From positions 59,029,371-59,093,370 of the forward strand of contig NC_068567.1 in assembly GCF_025698545.1 (NCBI RefSeq): a stretch of DNA of 64,000 bases, read 5' to 3'. Below, piece by piece: positions 1-13,328 of the stretch. The notes under the pieces are model-generated. The model was not told where the DNA came from. It saw only the letters and a program-made list of their open reading frames with translations, and ran no database searches. How positions within the stretch are numbered: the stretch's first letter is position 1; the number at the start of each line of letters is the position of its first letter. A program made the translations under genes and the position numbers. This stretch comes from Gossypium raimondii (taxonomy: Eukaryota > Streptophyta > Magnoliopsida > Malvales > Malvaceae).

Positions 1-3000
1 TGTTTGTTTTGTGCCTCTAGTCATATCATAATGTAGCTTTGATTTCTTCGTTTCTAAGAAACATTTTTAAGATAAAATGAGACATAATGCTAAACTGTTC
101 ACTTCGTATTTTTTGATATTAGTCAGGCTGATAACAAGCTAAACGACAACGTCGAAAATTTACAAAGTTTTAGGATTTTGATAACAATTTGGTGATCCCT
201 TTACCAAACTCAAGTTTTCTGAATCGCAGAGTTGAATGAGCAGATTCAAACTTTGGTTAGCCGAGTGAAAGCAACAGTGTGCTCTTTATTCAATTGCACA
301 TCCTAAAGAAATTAGTGGTCATGATGAGTTCAGACCCTGGGATGCTTTTGTACTAACTACATTAGGTGACTTTGAAAACAACAAATATATGCTTGTTGGT
401 TTATGATAATATTCTTATGCAATGGCCAAGTTAACATAAAAGAAAGATACAACAGGTGCTCTTCATGGAATTTATTTATTTTCTTAATTTCATTTGAAGC
501 AAAAGATATTCAAAGAAGAGAATCTTTTAACTCTTTCATTTACGTCTTTATTGAGCATATTATGCTCTTGATTATGATTATTTTGGAAAATAAAATTTTT
601 ATAATTATTTTTGGATTTTTTTAAAATTAACTTGAACAAATATATTCGATTCGACTCGACTCGACTAGAATTTTATATATTTAAAAAAAATTAAATTGGG
701 TTTAATTGATAAAATATGATTTGTCAATTCGATTAACTCGAACATTTTAAAGTGATTCGCCTTGACTCGATCGAACCTTTATCTGTAGATAAGGTTTTAA
801 GGGGAAAGTTGAGGTTTGGCTAAATAATAATTAAGACAGAGAGTAAACATAAAAAAAAAAGAGATTTATTTAGGCTTCTTTTGGTTTGGCTTTTACAGCC
901 AGTGAGGTGTAGTTGGGGGGAAAAAATGGTGCCAATCTCATCTGCTATCTTGTTTGGTTCAAGAAGTCGGTCAGTTGAGATTGCATCTCCACCACATTGC
1001 TCACCGAAAATCACCGGTGATTTCAAAGAAGAATGGAGGTGCATGAGCTATTGGTACTTTAACTCTCCAAAATACCCTTACTTTAACTCTCCATATCTTT
1101 CCTCCTCCTACCGTGCTTCTCCTTCTTCAATTTGTGCAACCAGTTCACTTCACAAAGCTCCAGGTAAGTCATTCATCTCCTTCTTCAAGCTTCTGCTGCT
1201 GCAACTTCTGCCATTTTCAACCATGTTTGCTTGTGGTTGTGGTAGTGGACTTTTGTGGACTTTTCAACCATTTTCAACTTCTGCCACTATCGATCTTCTG
1301 CAACTTATGCCCTTTTTCTGTAACAAAGGTGCACCGGAAACTTGAAGAAGATGATACAGATATTAGCCAAACAAAGAGTATGTTAGCTGATGGGCCATGG
1401 ACCAATTCTTCTACATCTGTTATTGATCTTTATCTAGTTAATTTGACTTCTGGATATTGGCAGAATACAGATTCAACAAAGTAGAGAAAAAAACATATAA
1501 TTCTCTTGTTTGGTTTTTCCCTAGAAAATTCATATTCCTTTGAAACCAAGGAATTTGAGATTCCAAATTCCTTTCTCTGTACCGGTTGTGGTAGGTACAA
1601 ATAGAAATTTTAAAGAGAATGGTACGTAATATATGTAAAAATAAATCATATATGTATATTAATATGTATATTAATAGAAAATTTAAAGAGAAATGTGCTT
1701 AATAGAAAAATTATTAATATGTACATTAATATATGTAAAACAACTTTTTCAAAAATATTAATAAATAATTTAAATTAATTATATAATTTATTAAAATATT
1801 AGAAGATACATTTTAATATTTTATTAAATAAATTTATAAATTCACATATTTTAATAATTTTAAAAAAGTAAAATAATTTAAAAAACTTCTATCATATATC
1901 AATTCTAATATGATGTTCTTAATAGTCATTTCTTATTCGCACCTCACCGCTACAGCTACGTTTGAATCCAAACACACACTCCACCATTGTTTCTAATCTC
2001 ACAGCTACAGTATCCAATCTCACCGCTATAGTAATTAATCTCACCGCCACCGCTGTTTTTAACCTCACTGGAGCTAAGCACACCGCCCATCTAAACTAAG
2101 CCTTAGTTTACAACTACCTATCTTCTTGATTCTTTGTAATAATAAATGAATTCAACCTTTTTTTTTAGGAATGCAATTATTTAAAAAAAAATTCATAGCT
2201 TTATAAAATTTTCAGTTAAATTCCTTAAATGTTCATAATTGTGGTATAAATTTCAAATTGATCTTTCAATTTAAAATGATTATAATTAAGTTATCAAATA
2301 GCAATATTATATTAATTAAGTTGTTTTGTTAGTTGAACCGTGAGCTTGGGCATTAAATATCTTAGTTTTGATATAAAATATATTTAAAACACGTTTGTAC
2401 TTATTGAACAAATAATTTAGACTTTTAAATTATCATGCGAAGTGCTTCTGTTAAAATTTTAATAATTTAATCATCTTTTATATTTAACAAAAAGCAAATT
2501 GATTAAAATTTAAAATTTGAGGATTAAATTGATAAAAATAAAATTAAAGTGACAAAAAATTGTTAAAAGCTAAATTTATAATTATGTGTTACTTTACTAT
2601 AAATACTAACTAACATTTAATAATTAAATTAACATTAAACTGAATCTGATTAATAGATAAAATTCAATTAAAACATTTAAAATTTGAATCTTTGTGCAAT
2701 TAGTCCTATATTTTTTTTCTTCATCCCAAGTTAGGCGATCAAAGACAACATGCAAATACAATAATATACCAAAATTAACATAGATTTTAAATATAAGAAA
2801 AGAAGGAAAGAAACGAACAAACGGTGGGGACCAGTTGTTTTGAAGCGTGCGTGTTTGACCGGCCTCCGCTTTTCCTATTAATGCCCTTTTTTTTTTTTTC
2901 ATTTCATTAAGCTGTATATTTCTCAAATAAATCTCTAATAATAATATTAATCATAATGTAATAATAACGTAATTAGTAAATTTTTTAATTCTCCCTGAAA

Positions 3001-3300
3001 TCACATTTTGCTGACTTAATGCTACTTTGACTAAGCCAAACAAAAATGTTAGAAAAACCCACTCTACTATAATATTTTTTTTCATAATTTTCTTTAAAAA
3101 AGTATTTTTCATAGTTGAAAAATAAAAGAAAAAAATAAAAATAACTCCGATTCTTCCTTTCTTTTCTTTCCCCTTACCAAACACAACATAATTTTCTCTC
3201 TCTCCCTCTTTCTCTTCAATTTGCCCCAAAACACTGCACAAAAGAAGAAGAAGAAGAAGGGCATAATTACCTTGTAGAAGCTAAGTGAGAGAAATAGAAT
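1..3300. other. AT-rich intergenic DNA upstream of the BAK1-like gene
   Basis: No recognisable protein was found in any frame. Short open frames at about 881-1484 overlap on both strands, match no family I know, and lack convincing splice context, so I do not call a gene. The stretch holds many homopolymer and AT runs, a degenerate MITE at about 1936-2099 (listed separately) and a GAA-type run at about 3244-3260 that probably lies in the 5' leader of the next gene. The proximal promoter of the BAK1-like gene should lie within the last 500 to 1000 bases, but I see no unambiguous TATA box. Confidence 0.5.
1936..2099. repeat. Degenerate MITE related to the copy at 40341
   Basis: The stretch repeats the core phrases of the better preserved element at 40341-40490: a 'gctacagtat' word, 'aatctcaccgccaccgctg', a run of T, then 'caccgcccatc' near the right end. 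The left terminal repeat is eroded and an internal 'aatctcaccgc' block is repeated. It is an old, non-coding transposon remnant. No target duplication could be identified. Confidence 0.6.
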
Positions 3301-3555
3301 TAAGAATTTTGCTAGAATCTTGAACATTTTCTATTCTCTCTTTTGGATTTAGATTATAGAAGAGTCTTTTTCAAAGTGTATCGTGTTGTTTTCTTTTCTT
3401 TTTTGAATTATTTGCTCGTTGATTCGGTCAACGGCCGATATGTGTGTGATTTGTGATGTTCGTTTTAGACTGACTTGATGGTTCCGCGATTCGTCAACTG
3501 GATGATTGATGATGAATTTGGGGATTTAGCTCTTTGAAATCAAAAGTAGGCAAAA

Positions 3556-6500
3556 ATGAAGGAAAATATGACGCGGCGATTGATTTCCTTCTGTTTATGG
3601 TTGATTTTCGTGTTGGATTTGGCTTTCAGAGTTGCTGGAAATGCCGAAGGTTTGTTATCACTATTTTCTCTCTTTTTTTCCTCTTTTATTCATTTAATTT
3701 TGTTTTCCGATTTTTTAAAAATGGAATTATTGTTTATAGGTCGAGATTAGAAGGTTTTCAGTTTAGTAGCTATTTGATTGGTTTATTAGTGGAATAAGGT
3801 TGACTTCTTGTTTCAAATTTCAATTAGCTTCAGTGTGCTACTTGATTTCACTGTAGGCATAGTTGCACGCTTCTTAATGATTTTTCTTCGAGATTTTTGG
3901 ATATAATTTACATTCTGATTCTCGATTTTGATACTCAGTTTGGTGTAGTAAACCAATGCTTTGTCTAATTGTCTTCACCAATGCCTGACGTCTGTGAAGT
4001 TTATTTTCATGTGTTGGACCTTGCAAGTTATGTTGAAGTTTTTGTCCTTCTCAATATTTCAGGGAGGTAGCAAGGAATCAAAATTAGGGATCAAGAAGCC
4101 TTAAGCTAGAAAATTGAAGTATATATAATAATATTGAAAACTAGCAACTATATGTACTTTTTCTGATAGCAGTAACTATAAATACTTAACATATATTTTA
4201 TAATAATATGCATGCTACAAGGAAAAGTAATTATATGAAAATTAAGAATGTATATTTATGAAAATATCACGTAATTAATGTAGAAATAAGTTTTATGAGT
4301 ACTAAATTGTACACAATTAGCGCTTAAATCAACCAAAAACAAACACAGTTGTTGAATAATTACTAGAAGTCATTAGTACTGAGTGCATGATTTGAAAGTG
4401 TTCAATCATTTATAAACAAATTGATCAAATCAACGAGGGGGCGACTAGACTGAAGAAAATGGAATAAGAACAATTTTGGAGATGCAAGGGGTGCCATGCA
4501 CCCCCCCCTCCTGAACTGGTTTTATCATATGGCTTTTTTTGCATTGGAGTTTTTCTGAAATGTTCTTTACCCTTATTCCTTTTTGAAGTCCCTGGCTGTT
4601 TCAAATATGAGAAACACACTTCTTTGATTCACAAGTAGTTACAGTAATTAAGAAAGTTCTTCACGTTCCTATAGTAGCTATATTTTATCAGAAGATATAT
4701 ATGCTGGTTGATGTTTTGCAGCCTCCAATGATCCATTGCTTTGTTTTTTATGAAACAGGTGATGCTTTGAATGCATTGAAGACCAATATGGCTGACCCTA
4801 ATAATGTGTTACAAAGTTGGGACCCAACCCTTGTTAATCCTTGCACATGGTTTCATGTTACATGTAATAGTGAAAATAGTGTAACAAGAGTGTAAGTTTA
4901 CTTTTGCTACTGTTATTGTTGTAATTTGAGTTCCTAGTTTCACAATATTAAATGTTTACCCTTTCGTGAATTTAGTGATCTTGGGAATGCAAATCTCACT
5001 GGTCAACTGGTTCCACAGCTCGGGTCACTTCCAAATTTGCAGTATTTGTAAGTTGATGATACTGAACTTGGTGAATACATGCTGCCCTGGATTATTATAA
5101 TTATTTTAAGCGGAAAAAGATGAATAAAGAAAGGAAAATCAGAGTATCTGCATGCATTGCCAAATAGTTAATTACATTCTTGATTGATTAGGACTCCCTT
5201 TAGATAATTTCCTGTGAGATAGGTTTCATTTGGAATAATTTTTCTTAAATTCATAACTGTGTAAAATCAAATAAACAAAACTTTCTAGAATGCCTGATTT
5301 AAACTCAAAGTTTCAAGTACTCCTCAAGGGCACAAGGTACACTCTAGATGTTAGAACCCCTATTCAAGGTGCAAGGACCTTGCTTGAGAGTTTTGAGGTC
5401 ATAACTTTATCTGGCGCTGTACCTTTGTGCTTGGTTCTGCGCCCTGACAACAATGCATCCACCGTAGGAAAAGTAGACATGGTTGTAAGCACTGATTTTC
5501 CATGCTTTTTTTTCTGTTTATTTGTTTTTCCATCTTAATCTTTAAGATGCTTGTATTCCATTGGATTTAGTTGCATGTTCCGTATAAAGTTACTTGGATA
5601 TGTGCTATGATTGAACTTTTTTGTCCAAGAAGTACTAATCAATTTTTTTTTTTAAAATAACAGGGAGCTTTATAGTAATAACATATCTGGGATGATCCCA
5701 GACGAGCTGGGGAATTTGACGGAATTGGTGAGCTTGGATCTTTACTTGAATAAATTAACTGGAGACATCCCGACTACTCTGGGCCAGCTTAAAAAACTCC
5801 GTTTCTTGTACGAACTCATTTTACATTTTCATGTGGCTAATTTTATCAATTTTTTTTGTGTGCCCTTGCTTTTTAGAAATATTTGTTTAGTATTTATAGA
5901 AGGTTATATGCATTGGGATATTGCTAGCTAAACTGGACTTTTCAATGGTTTTATTATTAAAAACGTGTATGCTTATTTATAGTTTAGGTAGTTATGAGAA
6001 TTTCCTTCTCGTCCTATGCATGTTAAATGTTGGTATTAGTAGGTTGGGTCATACAGAGAGAGTAGATAGGAGGTAAGCCTATTGGGATAGTGAAAGCTAT
6101 TTCGTGTCTGTTAATCCTTCCCTCCAACACAGTGAACATTTTAGCAATATGGATAGAAGAAGGATTCGTTTAGGTCTGTTTGGTTTGTATTTTTTCTATT
6201 ATCTTGTAAGAATGAAAAAACAAAAAGTGTGTTTAGAGTCAAAAGCAAATTATGACTCATTTGGATGACAAAATGTGTGATTCTGCTTCTATAGAGACCA
6301 ATTATATTATAATAATTGGTATCACATTTCAACTATTTGTCCATTGAATTCAATTATGATGTTGCTTTTTATCTTTTGATTTTGCTTAACAGTTTCACAA
6401 CTTTAGAGTTCTCAAAGAACTTATCAGCATGTGTCATTACGGAATTCTACTAAATCTGAAGAAGGGATAATTGTGTATGGGTATAGACTTGGCTAATCAT

Positions 6501-9500
6501 AATTGGACTAGGATTCCTAAAATTATTACATTGGGAATAAAAACCTAGAACTACCATTGACAATCTCCTTTGCTTAGCACTGTGTGATGCCTGGTTTGAA
6601 GGCTGAAATCAGGTTAGCACATGCTCTCATACCATCTAAAAGACCTACATCTAATGTCCGCACTCTGGTTGAGTGGGTGGGAGTGTGATGCCCATCCTAC
6701 ATCAGATGTGAGTGTGATTGTTAAGATCCATATAAAGGTCGAAGTTCATCATTACTGGCAACTGGAGCATAAGCTTTTTACATCACATGGTTTTAGTCCA
6801 CAAAAGTCACTGGACCAGTGGTGCTTTGAGTGAGATGAACCATATTGAAACAATTTCCCTGAGCAGTAGACTTTTTTGCACTGGGCATCACAGTGGGTAG
6901 GAGTGTGATGCCCACCATACACCAGATGTGAGTGTGATTGTTAAGATCCAAGGTCAAAGTCCATCATTACTAGCAACTGGAGCATAAGCTTTTTACGTCA
7001 CGTGGTTTTGTTCCATAAAAGTCACTGGACTAGGGGTGCTTTGAGTGCGATGAACCAATCGCACCATACTGAAACAGTTTCACTGAGCAGTAGCCTTTTT
7101 TGCACACATCGCCGCCCCCCCCCCCCAAAAAAAAAAATTTATATATACACACAGACGGTGCTAAACTGTTCCTTTATGCATGATTTTTACCGATTTTTAC
7201 CAGTTAAATATCTATCCATCTTATCCTTGTGCAAATTAATTGATGCTTTCACTTTCTGTGGATTAGGCGTCTCAACAACAACTCATTGGTAGGAACAATT
7301 CCTTTGTCCTTAACTACTATTGACACACTGCAAGTGCTGTGAGTGTTGTTAGAATTTTTCTCATCATTAGCTGTTTAAGCTTAGTGTCAAGAATAGGTTT
7401 AATGGAGTTGTATGTTATATTATGTGTGGTGCAGGGATCTTTCAAACAATGGCCTAGTAGGAGATGTTCCAGTTAATGGTTCCTTTTCACTATTCACTCC
7501 TATCAGGTTTCTCTGCTCTCTCATTTTGCTCCCACCCTCTTAACTCCTAACTCCTGACCCAACCCCCCTACTTGTTACCATTATTCATAATTAATACTCT
7601 CATGCCCTTCTCTTGATTTGCTGCATCTTTCTGTCTAACAGTTTTGCCAATAATAAACTCAATAATCCTCCACCTGCTCCACCACCTCCTATCCCACCTA
7701 CACCTCCAGCTCAATCAGGTTTGTTCTCGAATTTATTGTTATTGTTATTCTTATTATTTATCACTGCTAACAAATCTAAAAAATGTGCCTAAATTTAGGG
7801 CCTCCTTATATATATATTATTTCTCGAGATATTCCTCGGAATTGTTGTATTGACAACTGTTTTGGTGTTACCACATCTCGGTAACACAAAGAATTGTTGT
7901 TGTTGATCCGGAACTCTCTTGCATCTAAATCGTTTCTAAGAAGGTACCCTTTCAGATCTAAATCTGATGATGATGGGACTTAAGACTGGTTTTTGGTTCC
8001 TTATTGAGCTAGAGTATTGTCTGATCCCCCAGTCCACAAGTTCACTCAATTTAAATGTTGCCTGCTGAATTGGTTTGTACCAGCTGAAAATGTTGATAAC
8101 TATAATATTCTTAATACAGGTTTACTGACTGTCTATAATATATATTCTTCATGCTGGCAGGTATTAGTTCCACTGGTGCCATTGCTGGAGGGGTTGCTGC
8201 TGGTGCTGCCCTGCTGTTTGCTGCTCCTGCAATTGTGCTTGCTTTGTGGCGAAAAAGGAAGGCACCGGATCATTTCTTTGATGTACCTGGTTAGAGATTT
8301 TTCAACTTATAGTTTTAATTAATATTACTCCTTTGTGTGTATGCATTCACTCTTTTTTTTTTCCTTTATAGCTGAGGAGGACCCAGAAGTTCATTTGGGG
8401 CAACTTAAAAGGTTTTCCTTGCGTGAACTGCAAGTGGCAACGGATAATTTTAGCAACAAAAACATCCTGGGTAGAGGAGGTTTTGGTAAAGTTTATAAAG
8501 GTCGTTTAGCTGATGGTTCTCTAGTGGCAGTAAAAAGACTGAAAGAGGAGCGTACTCAAGGTGGAGAGCTGCAGTTCCAAACAGAAGTAGAAATGATAAG
8601 CATGGCTGTCCATAGGAATCTACTACGTCTTCGTGGATTTTGCATGACCCCTACAGAACGGCTGCTAGTCTACCCCTTTATGGTTAATGGTAGTGTTGCA
8701 TCTTGTTTAAGAGGTACAAGATGTTGTCTCCTTGTTTATTTCTTTAGTCGTATCTTTCCTGTTTCTCCAATGCCTTTTCTTTATGTGTTGTTTTGGTTAC
8801 AAGTTTATTTCCAACTTCAATTACTTTAGCTGTGAGAGCTTCAATTATCAATATCTGCTTTCTTGCTTCTTCACTGCGAAATGAAATTTAAAATACCATC
8901 ACATGTTGTAATCTTGTTTTAAGACATTTTATCTTTTGTTTGATAAATTTACATTTTGCTAAGTGCGGATTGTCATGAAATCCAAGTGGAATATTTTGAG
9001 AAATTCATGGAATCCACTCTTCTTGTTAGAATGGACCATATTGATCTGGTTTTTACATTCTCTAGAGCGTTCGGAGTTTCAACCAGCACTTGATTGGGCT
9101 ATAAGGAAACGGATTGCACTTGGAGCTGCAAGGGGGCTCGCATATTTGCATGATCATTGTGACCCTAAGATTATCCACCGTGATGTGAAGGCTGCAAACA
9201 TATTGTTGGATGAAGAATTTGAAGCAGTTGTCGGTGACTTTGGGCTTGCCAAACTGATGGACTACAAAGATACTCATGTCACAACTGCTGTTCGTGGCAC
9301 AATTGGTCATATAGCTCCCGAGTACCTATCAACTGGAAAATCATCAGAGAAAACTGATGTTTTCGGTTATGGTGTTATGCTTCTCGAACTCATTACAGGA
9401 CAGAGGGCTTTTGATCTTGCTCGGCTTGCAAATGATGATGATGTCATGTTGCTTGATTGGGTACGTTCCATCTTCCTATTATGCATGTCTTCAAAGTTCG

Positions 9501-10162
9501 ATTTTTTCCGTTCTTGTCTAGTGTTGGAATTATTTAATTCTGGCTCCACTTGGTTGGCTAAAAACATTAAACTAAGTATATAGCAGAACCACCATTATAG
9601 TGCCAAGACTTAAACTTTATTTTTCCCTGTAAGGTGAATGCAAAAGCAGAAAAATAGACTTGAAACTTGACAATATTTTCCCTGCAAGATGAAGATAAAG
9701 GTGGAAAAAGGAATATATACACATATATAGAGAAACAGTTGTTAAAATTTGTTGATATGGTAATTATACGAAGTGCAAATGGTTCTTGTTTCTATTTTGG
9801 TAAAGTTGATGGCAATGCTGAAATTTCAGGTAAAAGGACTTCTAAAAGAAAGGAAGTTGGAAACGCTGGTGGATTCAGATCTGAATGGTAATTACATAGA
9901 CGAAGAAGTGGAGCAGCTAATCCAGGTGGCTCTGTTGTGCACTCAAGGTACCCCAATGGAACGACCAAAGATGTCTGAAGTGGTTAGGATGCTGGAAGGT
10001 GACGGGTTGGCTGAAAGATGGGAAGAGTGGCAGAAAGAGGAAATGGTTCGTCAAGAGTTCAACCAAGCCCACCACTATAACCACCACCAACCGAATGCTA
10101 ATTGGATTATTGCCGACTCGACATCACACATCCCTCCCGATGAGTTATCTGGTCCTAGATGA
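3556..10162 (+). CDS. SERK3: BAK1/SERK3-type leucine-rich-repeat receptor kinase, 11 exons
   Basis: Somatic embryogenesis receptor kinase of the BAK1 branch. It is a plasma-membrane co-receptor that pairs with ligand-binding LRR kinases such as BRI1 and FLS2. Exons: 3556-3649, 4759-4891, 4976-5047, 5664-5807, 7267-7338, 7435-7506, 7642-7718, 8161-8289, 8372-8713, 9066-9460, 9830-10162. They stay in phase and give 620 residues; Arabidopsis BAK1 has 615. Order: signal peptide (about 1-27), Cys-paired N-cap ending [10 protein letters not shown], LRRs in 24-residue units matching the 72- and 144-base exons, Pro-rich SPP segment (about 205-220), membrane span (about 228-251), kinase (about 290-590) with [16 protein letters not shown] and DFG, and a C-tail ending [20 protein letters not shown] and the tail favour SERK3 over SERK1/2. 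The ATG has a good context. No disabling lesion was seen. Exact orthology is an inference. Confidence 0.93.
6671..7110 (+). repeat. Tandem duplication of about 220 bp in intron 4 of the BAK1-like gene
   Basis: Two adjacent copies, each starting near 'gagtgtgatgccca' (6681 and 6901), have a 220-base period and are clearly similar throughout, with scattered substitutions and small indels. They include the shared phrases 'gatgtgagtgtgattgtt' and 'ggagcataagctttttac'. A poly-C/poly-A run follows at about 7110-7138. The unit has no coding potential that I recognise. Confidence 0.85.
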
Positions 10163-10690
10163 CCCGCTCGCTGCAAAAATGCAATTACAAAGGGTCTTGT
10201 GCAACACCTTGTTCTGTTGTTTTGGACTCCTCATTGTTCACATTTGTGCATATAGTTCCATTTTTTCTTTTTTTCGCCCCCTCCCCCCATTGATCCTGTT
10301 GTAATTTATATTTACTCGTACGGAGTTGTTTACTCTTGGCGTTGTAACTTTTATAGGGTTGCCTTGCCAACTGAAGAGTCAAGAAAACATTATTAGGTGT
10401 GCTAGCAAAAAAAACAAAAGTACAAACCCCCCCCCCCCATGTTTTTGTGTACTGAAACCGTTAGTAAAGACTGTTTACATGAATAAAAACAGTAAAAATC
10501 CATTCACCACATAACTTTTTTTTCCTCCCATCATTTCTTATATTATTTACTGGGACAAAATTCAATATCTACAATAGAGTCTATAAAAAGTCTGATGTAT
10601 CTATTTAACACGATATCTGTACAGGGATATACAGATCAATGCTAACATCTTTGCTTAAATACTAATGGCATTAAGAACAGAAGAGACTCT
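10163..10690. other. 3' region of the BAK1-like gene and convergent gap
   Basis: This is the gap between the stop codon of the BAK1-like gene and the decayed 3' end of the RAE1-like pseudogene on the other strand. It holds poly-C runs at about 10278 and 10427 and presumably the 3' UTR of the kinase gene. No other feature was recognised. Confidence 0.5.
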
Positions 10691-11308
10691 GGGAGATGGA
10701 GGGATTTGCCGTCGTAATAGGGAAACCACCATAATTGAATGTGCTGCACGGCCTAGGCTGACTACACCTGGCCTGAGATGAGATCACATTTTGATAAATT
10801 GTCAGCTTAATATGGGAGAAAAGGAACTTACAGAACAAGCTCACAGCCAAAATTCCATTTTGCTCTCCTTTATAAGTTACTAATGCCTCACTAAACCCGA
10901 GGACTGGAACTGAAGGCAATTGAATTCATATTTTAAGGATTTACTTAATAACTTTCATCAGTAAATGAACCATCCAAATGACATACAGATAAAGGCAACA
11001 CCTAAACACCAGAATTAGCATAATAAACAAGCACCAAAAACTTCCTTAGCTAGGTAAGTACCAACACCAAATAACTCGAGCATTGGCTTTTAAAATTATC
11101 AGGACCCATAAAACCCCAACACCTTTATTTTCTAAGACGAAAAAGTATGCTGCACTTTCAATTTGGTATTATTTTCACATACAATATCTAGAAAACTTGA
11201 AAAGAATTAGTTTCAGTTGATAGCCACCCCAATAAATTATAATGGGAACTTGCATAAACAAAAAGTTCTGCTAAAACTCAGGATGTTACATATGCCTTGA
11301 GAAAATAA

Positions 11309-11476
11309 AAATTGGATGAATTGGATTTACGGATACTTCAATTTTACACTAAATCATATGCAAAACAAGAGAAATCAAAGAAAACCCACTGATGTCAACA
11401 ACATACAATTGCCTATGAGATTAGTTACCAATAAAGTGTAAAATTGAAGTATCCGTAAATCCAATTCATCCAATTT
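11309..11476. repeat. Perfect 42-bp inverted repeat with 84-bp loop
   Basis: Bases 11309-11350 are the exact reverse complement of 11435-11476. Matching stops at both ends: the next base pairs fail on the inner and outer sides. The arms contain 'ttggatttacggatacttc'. The pair lies inside the RAE1-like pseudogene, in a stretch where the exon between the QGFLV and RCSQP pieces should be. The transcript of either strand would form a 42-bp hairpin. Confidence 0.9.
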
Positions 11477-13328
11477 ATCATATATGTGTTTAGCATATTT
11501 CCAAGCAGAATATTTTACTAATATTTGGACCTCATAAGAAAAATGACAAAGTTCAAAATTAAATGTTAAAAATAAAGGCACAAATCAAAGCAGAGTACCA
11601 TTATGATAAATAGGTTTTGATGCAGACCAAGAAGCCTTGCAGATCTGAGACGGCAGCAAACACCTCTTGTGCTCTGTTTGCATTTGAAAGGAAGAAAATA
11701 AAAACCTTAGAATCAAAGCATAAGGCAAAATAAAAATATATAAATGCCATTTCGGGAAAAAAGAAAACAAATCATCAGTAACATGGCGATACTTTTTAGG
11801 TCCATGAAATATTTGGTGTTAAGTTGTGAAGATCCAAGCTTTATATAGCATATAAATTACTACAACTACCATAAGGTAGTTATGCAGGTCACCAAAAAAT
11901 AGATGGCGTGGTGACATTGATTATTCCGCAGATGAGACAGATATCTATTGGAGGTCCCTTGATTTCATGTCATTTTATTCCTTTATTTCCAATGCAATGA
12001 AAATGACAAACACGAAATAATCACTGCAAATAACTCTGCTTAAACATATACAGCTAGTATAGAGAGTTAGCGTGAAGTGAGATATACGGACCTAGAAAGT
12101 AACAAAACCTTACATGCAAATGCGATAAGTTGAAGATTTTTCAAATTTCTATGTAATGTGACAACAACCGTGAGAGGATGCTTCACTGTAAGTAGGAAAT
12201 TCATGTAAAAAGAAAATGCCTTCCTTACCCCTTCTTTTTCCTACCAACCAAATAAAGCCCAAGAGTGTGATTGTAAAAGACATCAATATATCAGCATAAA
12301 GAAAAGGCCATATAAGTTATAACAGAGTTCCAGAGGAAATAGCCACTTACTAATCAACAAGTGGAAAACTTTCAGAAGCATTTAAACTATTAATTCATAC
12401 AGATATGCAATATTTGACTCACTTCAATGTCTTGACCCATCTTCCTGTGACTAACAAACTAATTTCAGGGTCCCAAGCCATCTCTTTGATAGGTGCATCA
12501 TGCACAGCCGCAGCCATTGGCTGGCCACAAGACATTAAAGGCCATATTTTCACTTGCTTATCACATCCTTCAGAAAACACAGTCATTCCATCATCTTTCC
12601 AAGCCGAGCATTAAACCTGTACATAGAAAAACGCAAAACAAAGAAATAAAGAAATGCTTAGCGAAATTGCTCATTCACTTATGAAGGGACCTAAAGATGA
12701 AAAAAGAAAACGAAGGCTATATCAAAGGGATCTTAAGCACAAAGTTCAAAATTGTCCCCTTACCAAATCATTATAAAAATTAACAACAAAAAGTACTTAA
12801 TAAATGGAATGAAAGAATAGTTATTACCGGCTGCTCATGCATTGCGAATTACGATCTTTAGGCATACGGCATGCTGGAAAATTTTTATTTCATTTCTCAT
12901 TATCTCCCAATATCTCACCTATAAATAAAAATTCACAAATATATGTAAAAGAAAACACGTTACACTTTTAACGGTCTATAAATAAAAATATAAAATCTAA
13001 GGAAAACGAAGCACGTACTCACAGAAATTGGTACAAAACTGTTCTGTTTGGATGCCAAGAAATATTCTAGTAAATTCAGGAAAAAATAAACTAAACAAAA
13101 TACGTTGTTTGTCACGCCATGCAGTCTGAATTTCTCAAAACGAACCGGAAAAAAAGTAACAATGCCAAGCGCAAGTTAAACCCTAATAAATTTCCACATG
13201 CACCTATTTTTGCCGATATTTTCTCAGTAACCAAACAGATCAGGATTTAAAATAAATTAATACATGCTGACGTGTCCACTATTACACAAATTTACCTGGT
13301 TATCCCCAGAAGTTGCGACGAGAATGTT

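Noticed and set aside
881-1484. Overlapping open frames of 120-150 codons on the plus strand
   Set aside because: Two frames overlap, with another on the opposite strand. No family motif, no splice context and low-complexity Cys/Phe/Ser content.
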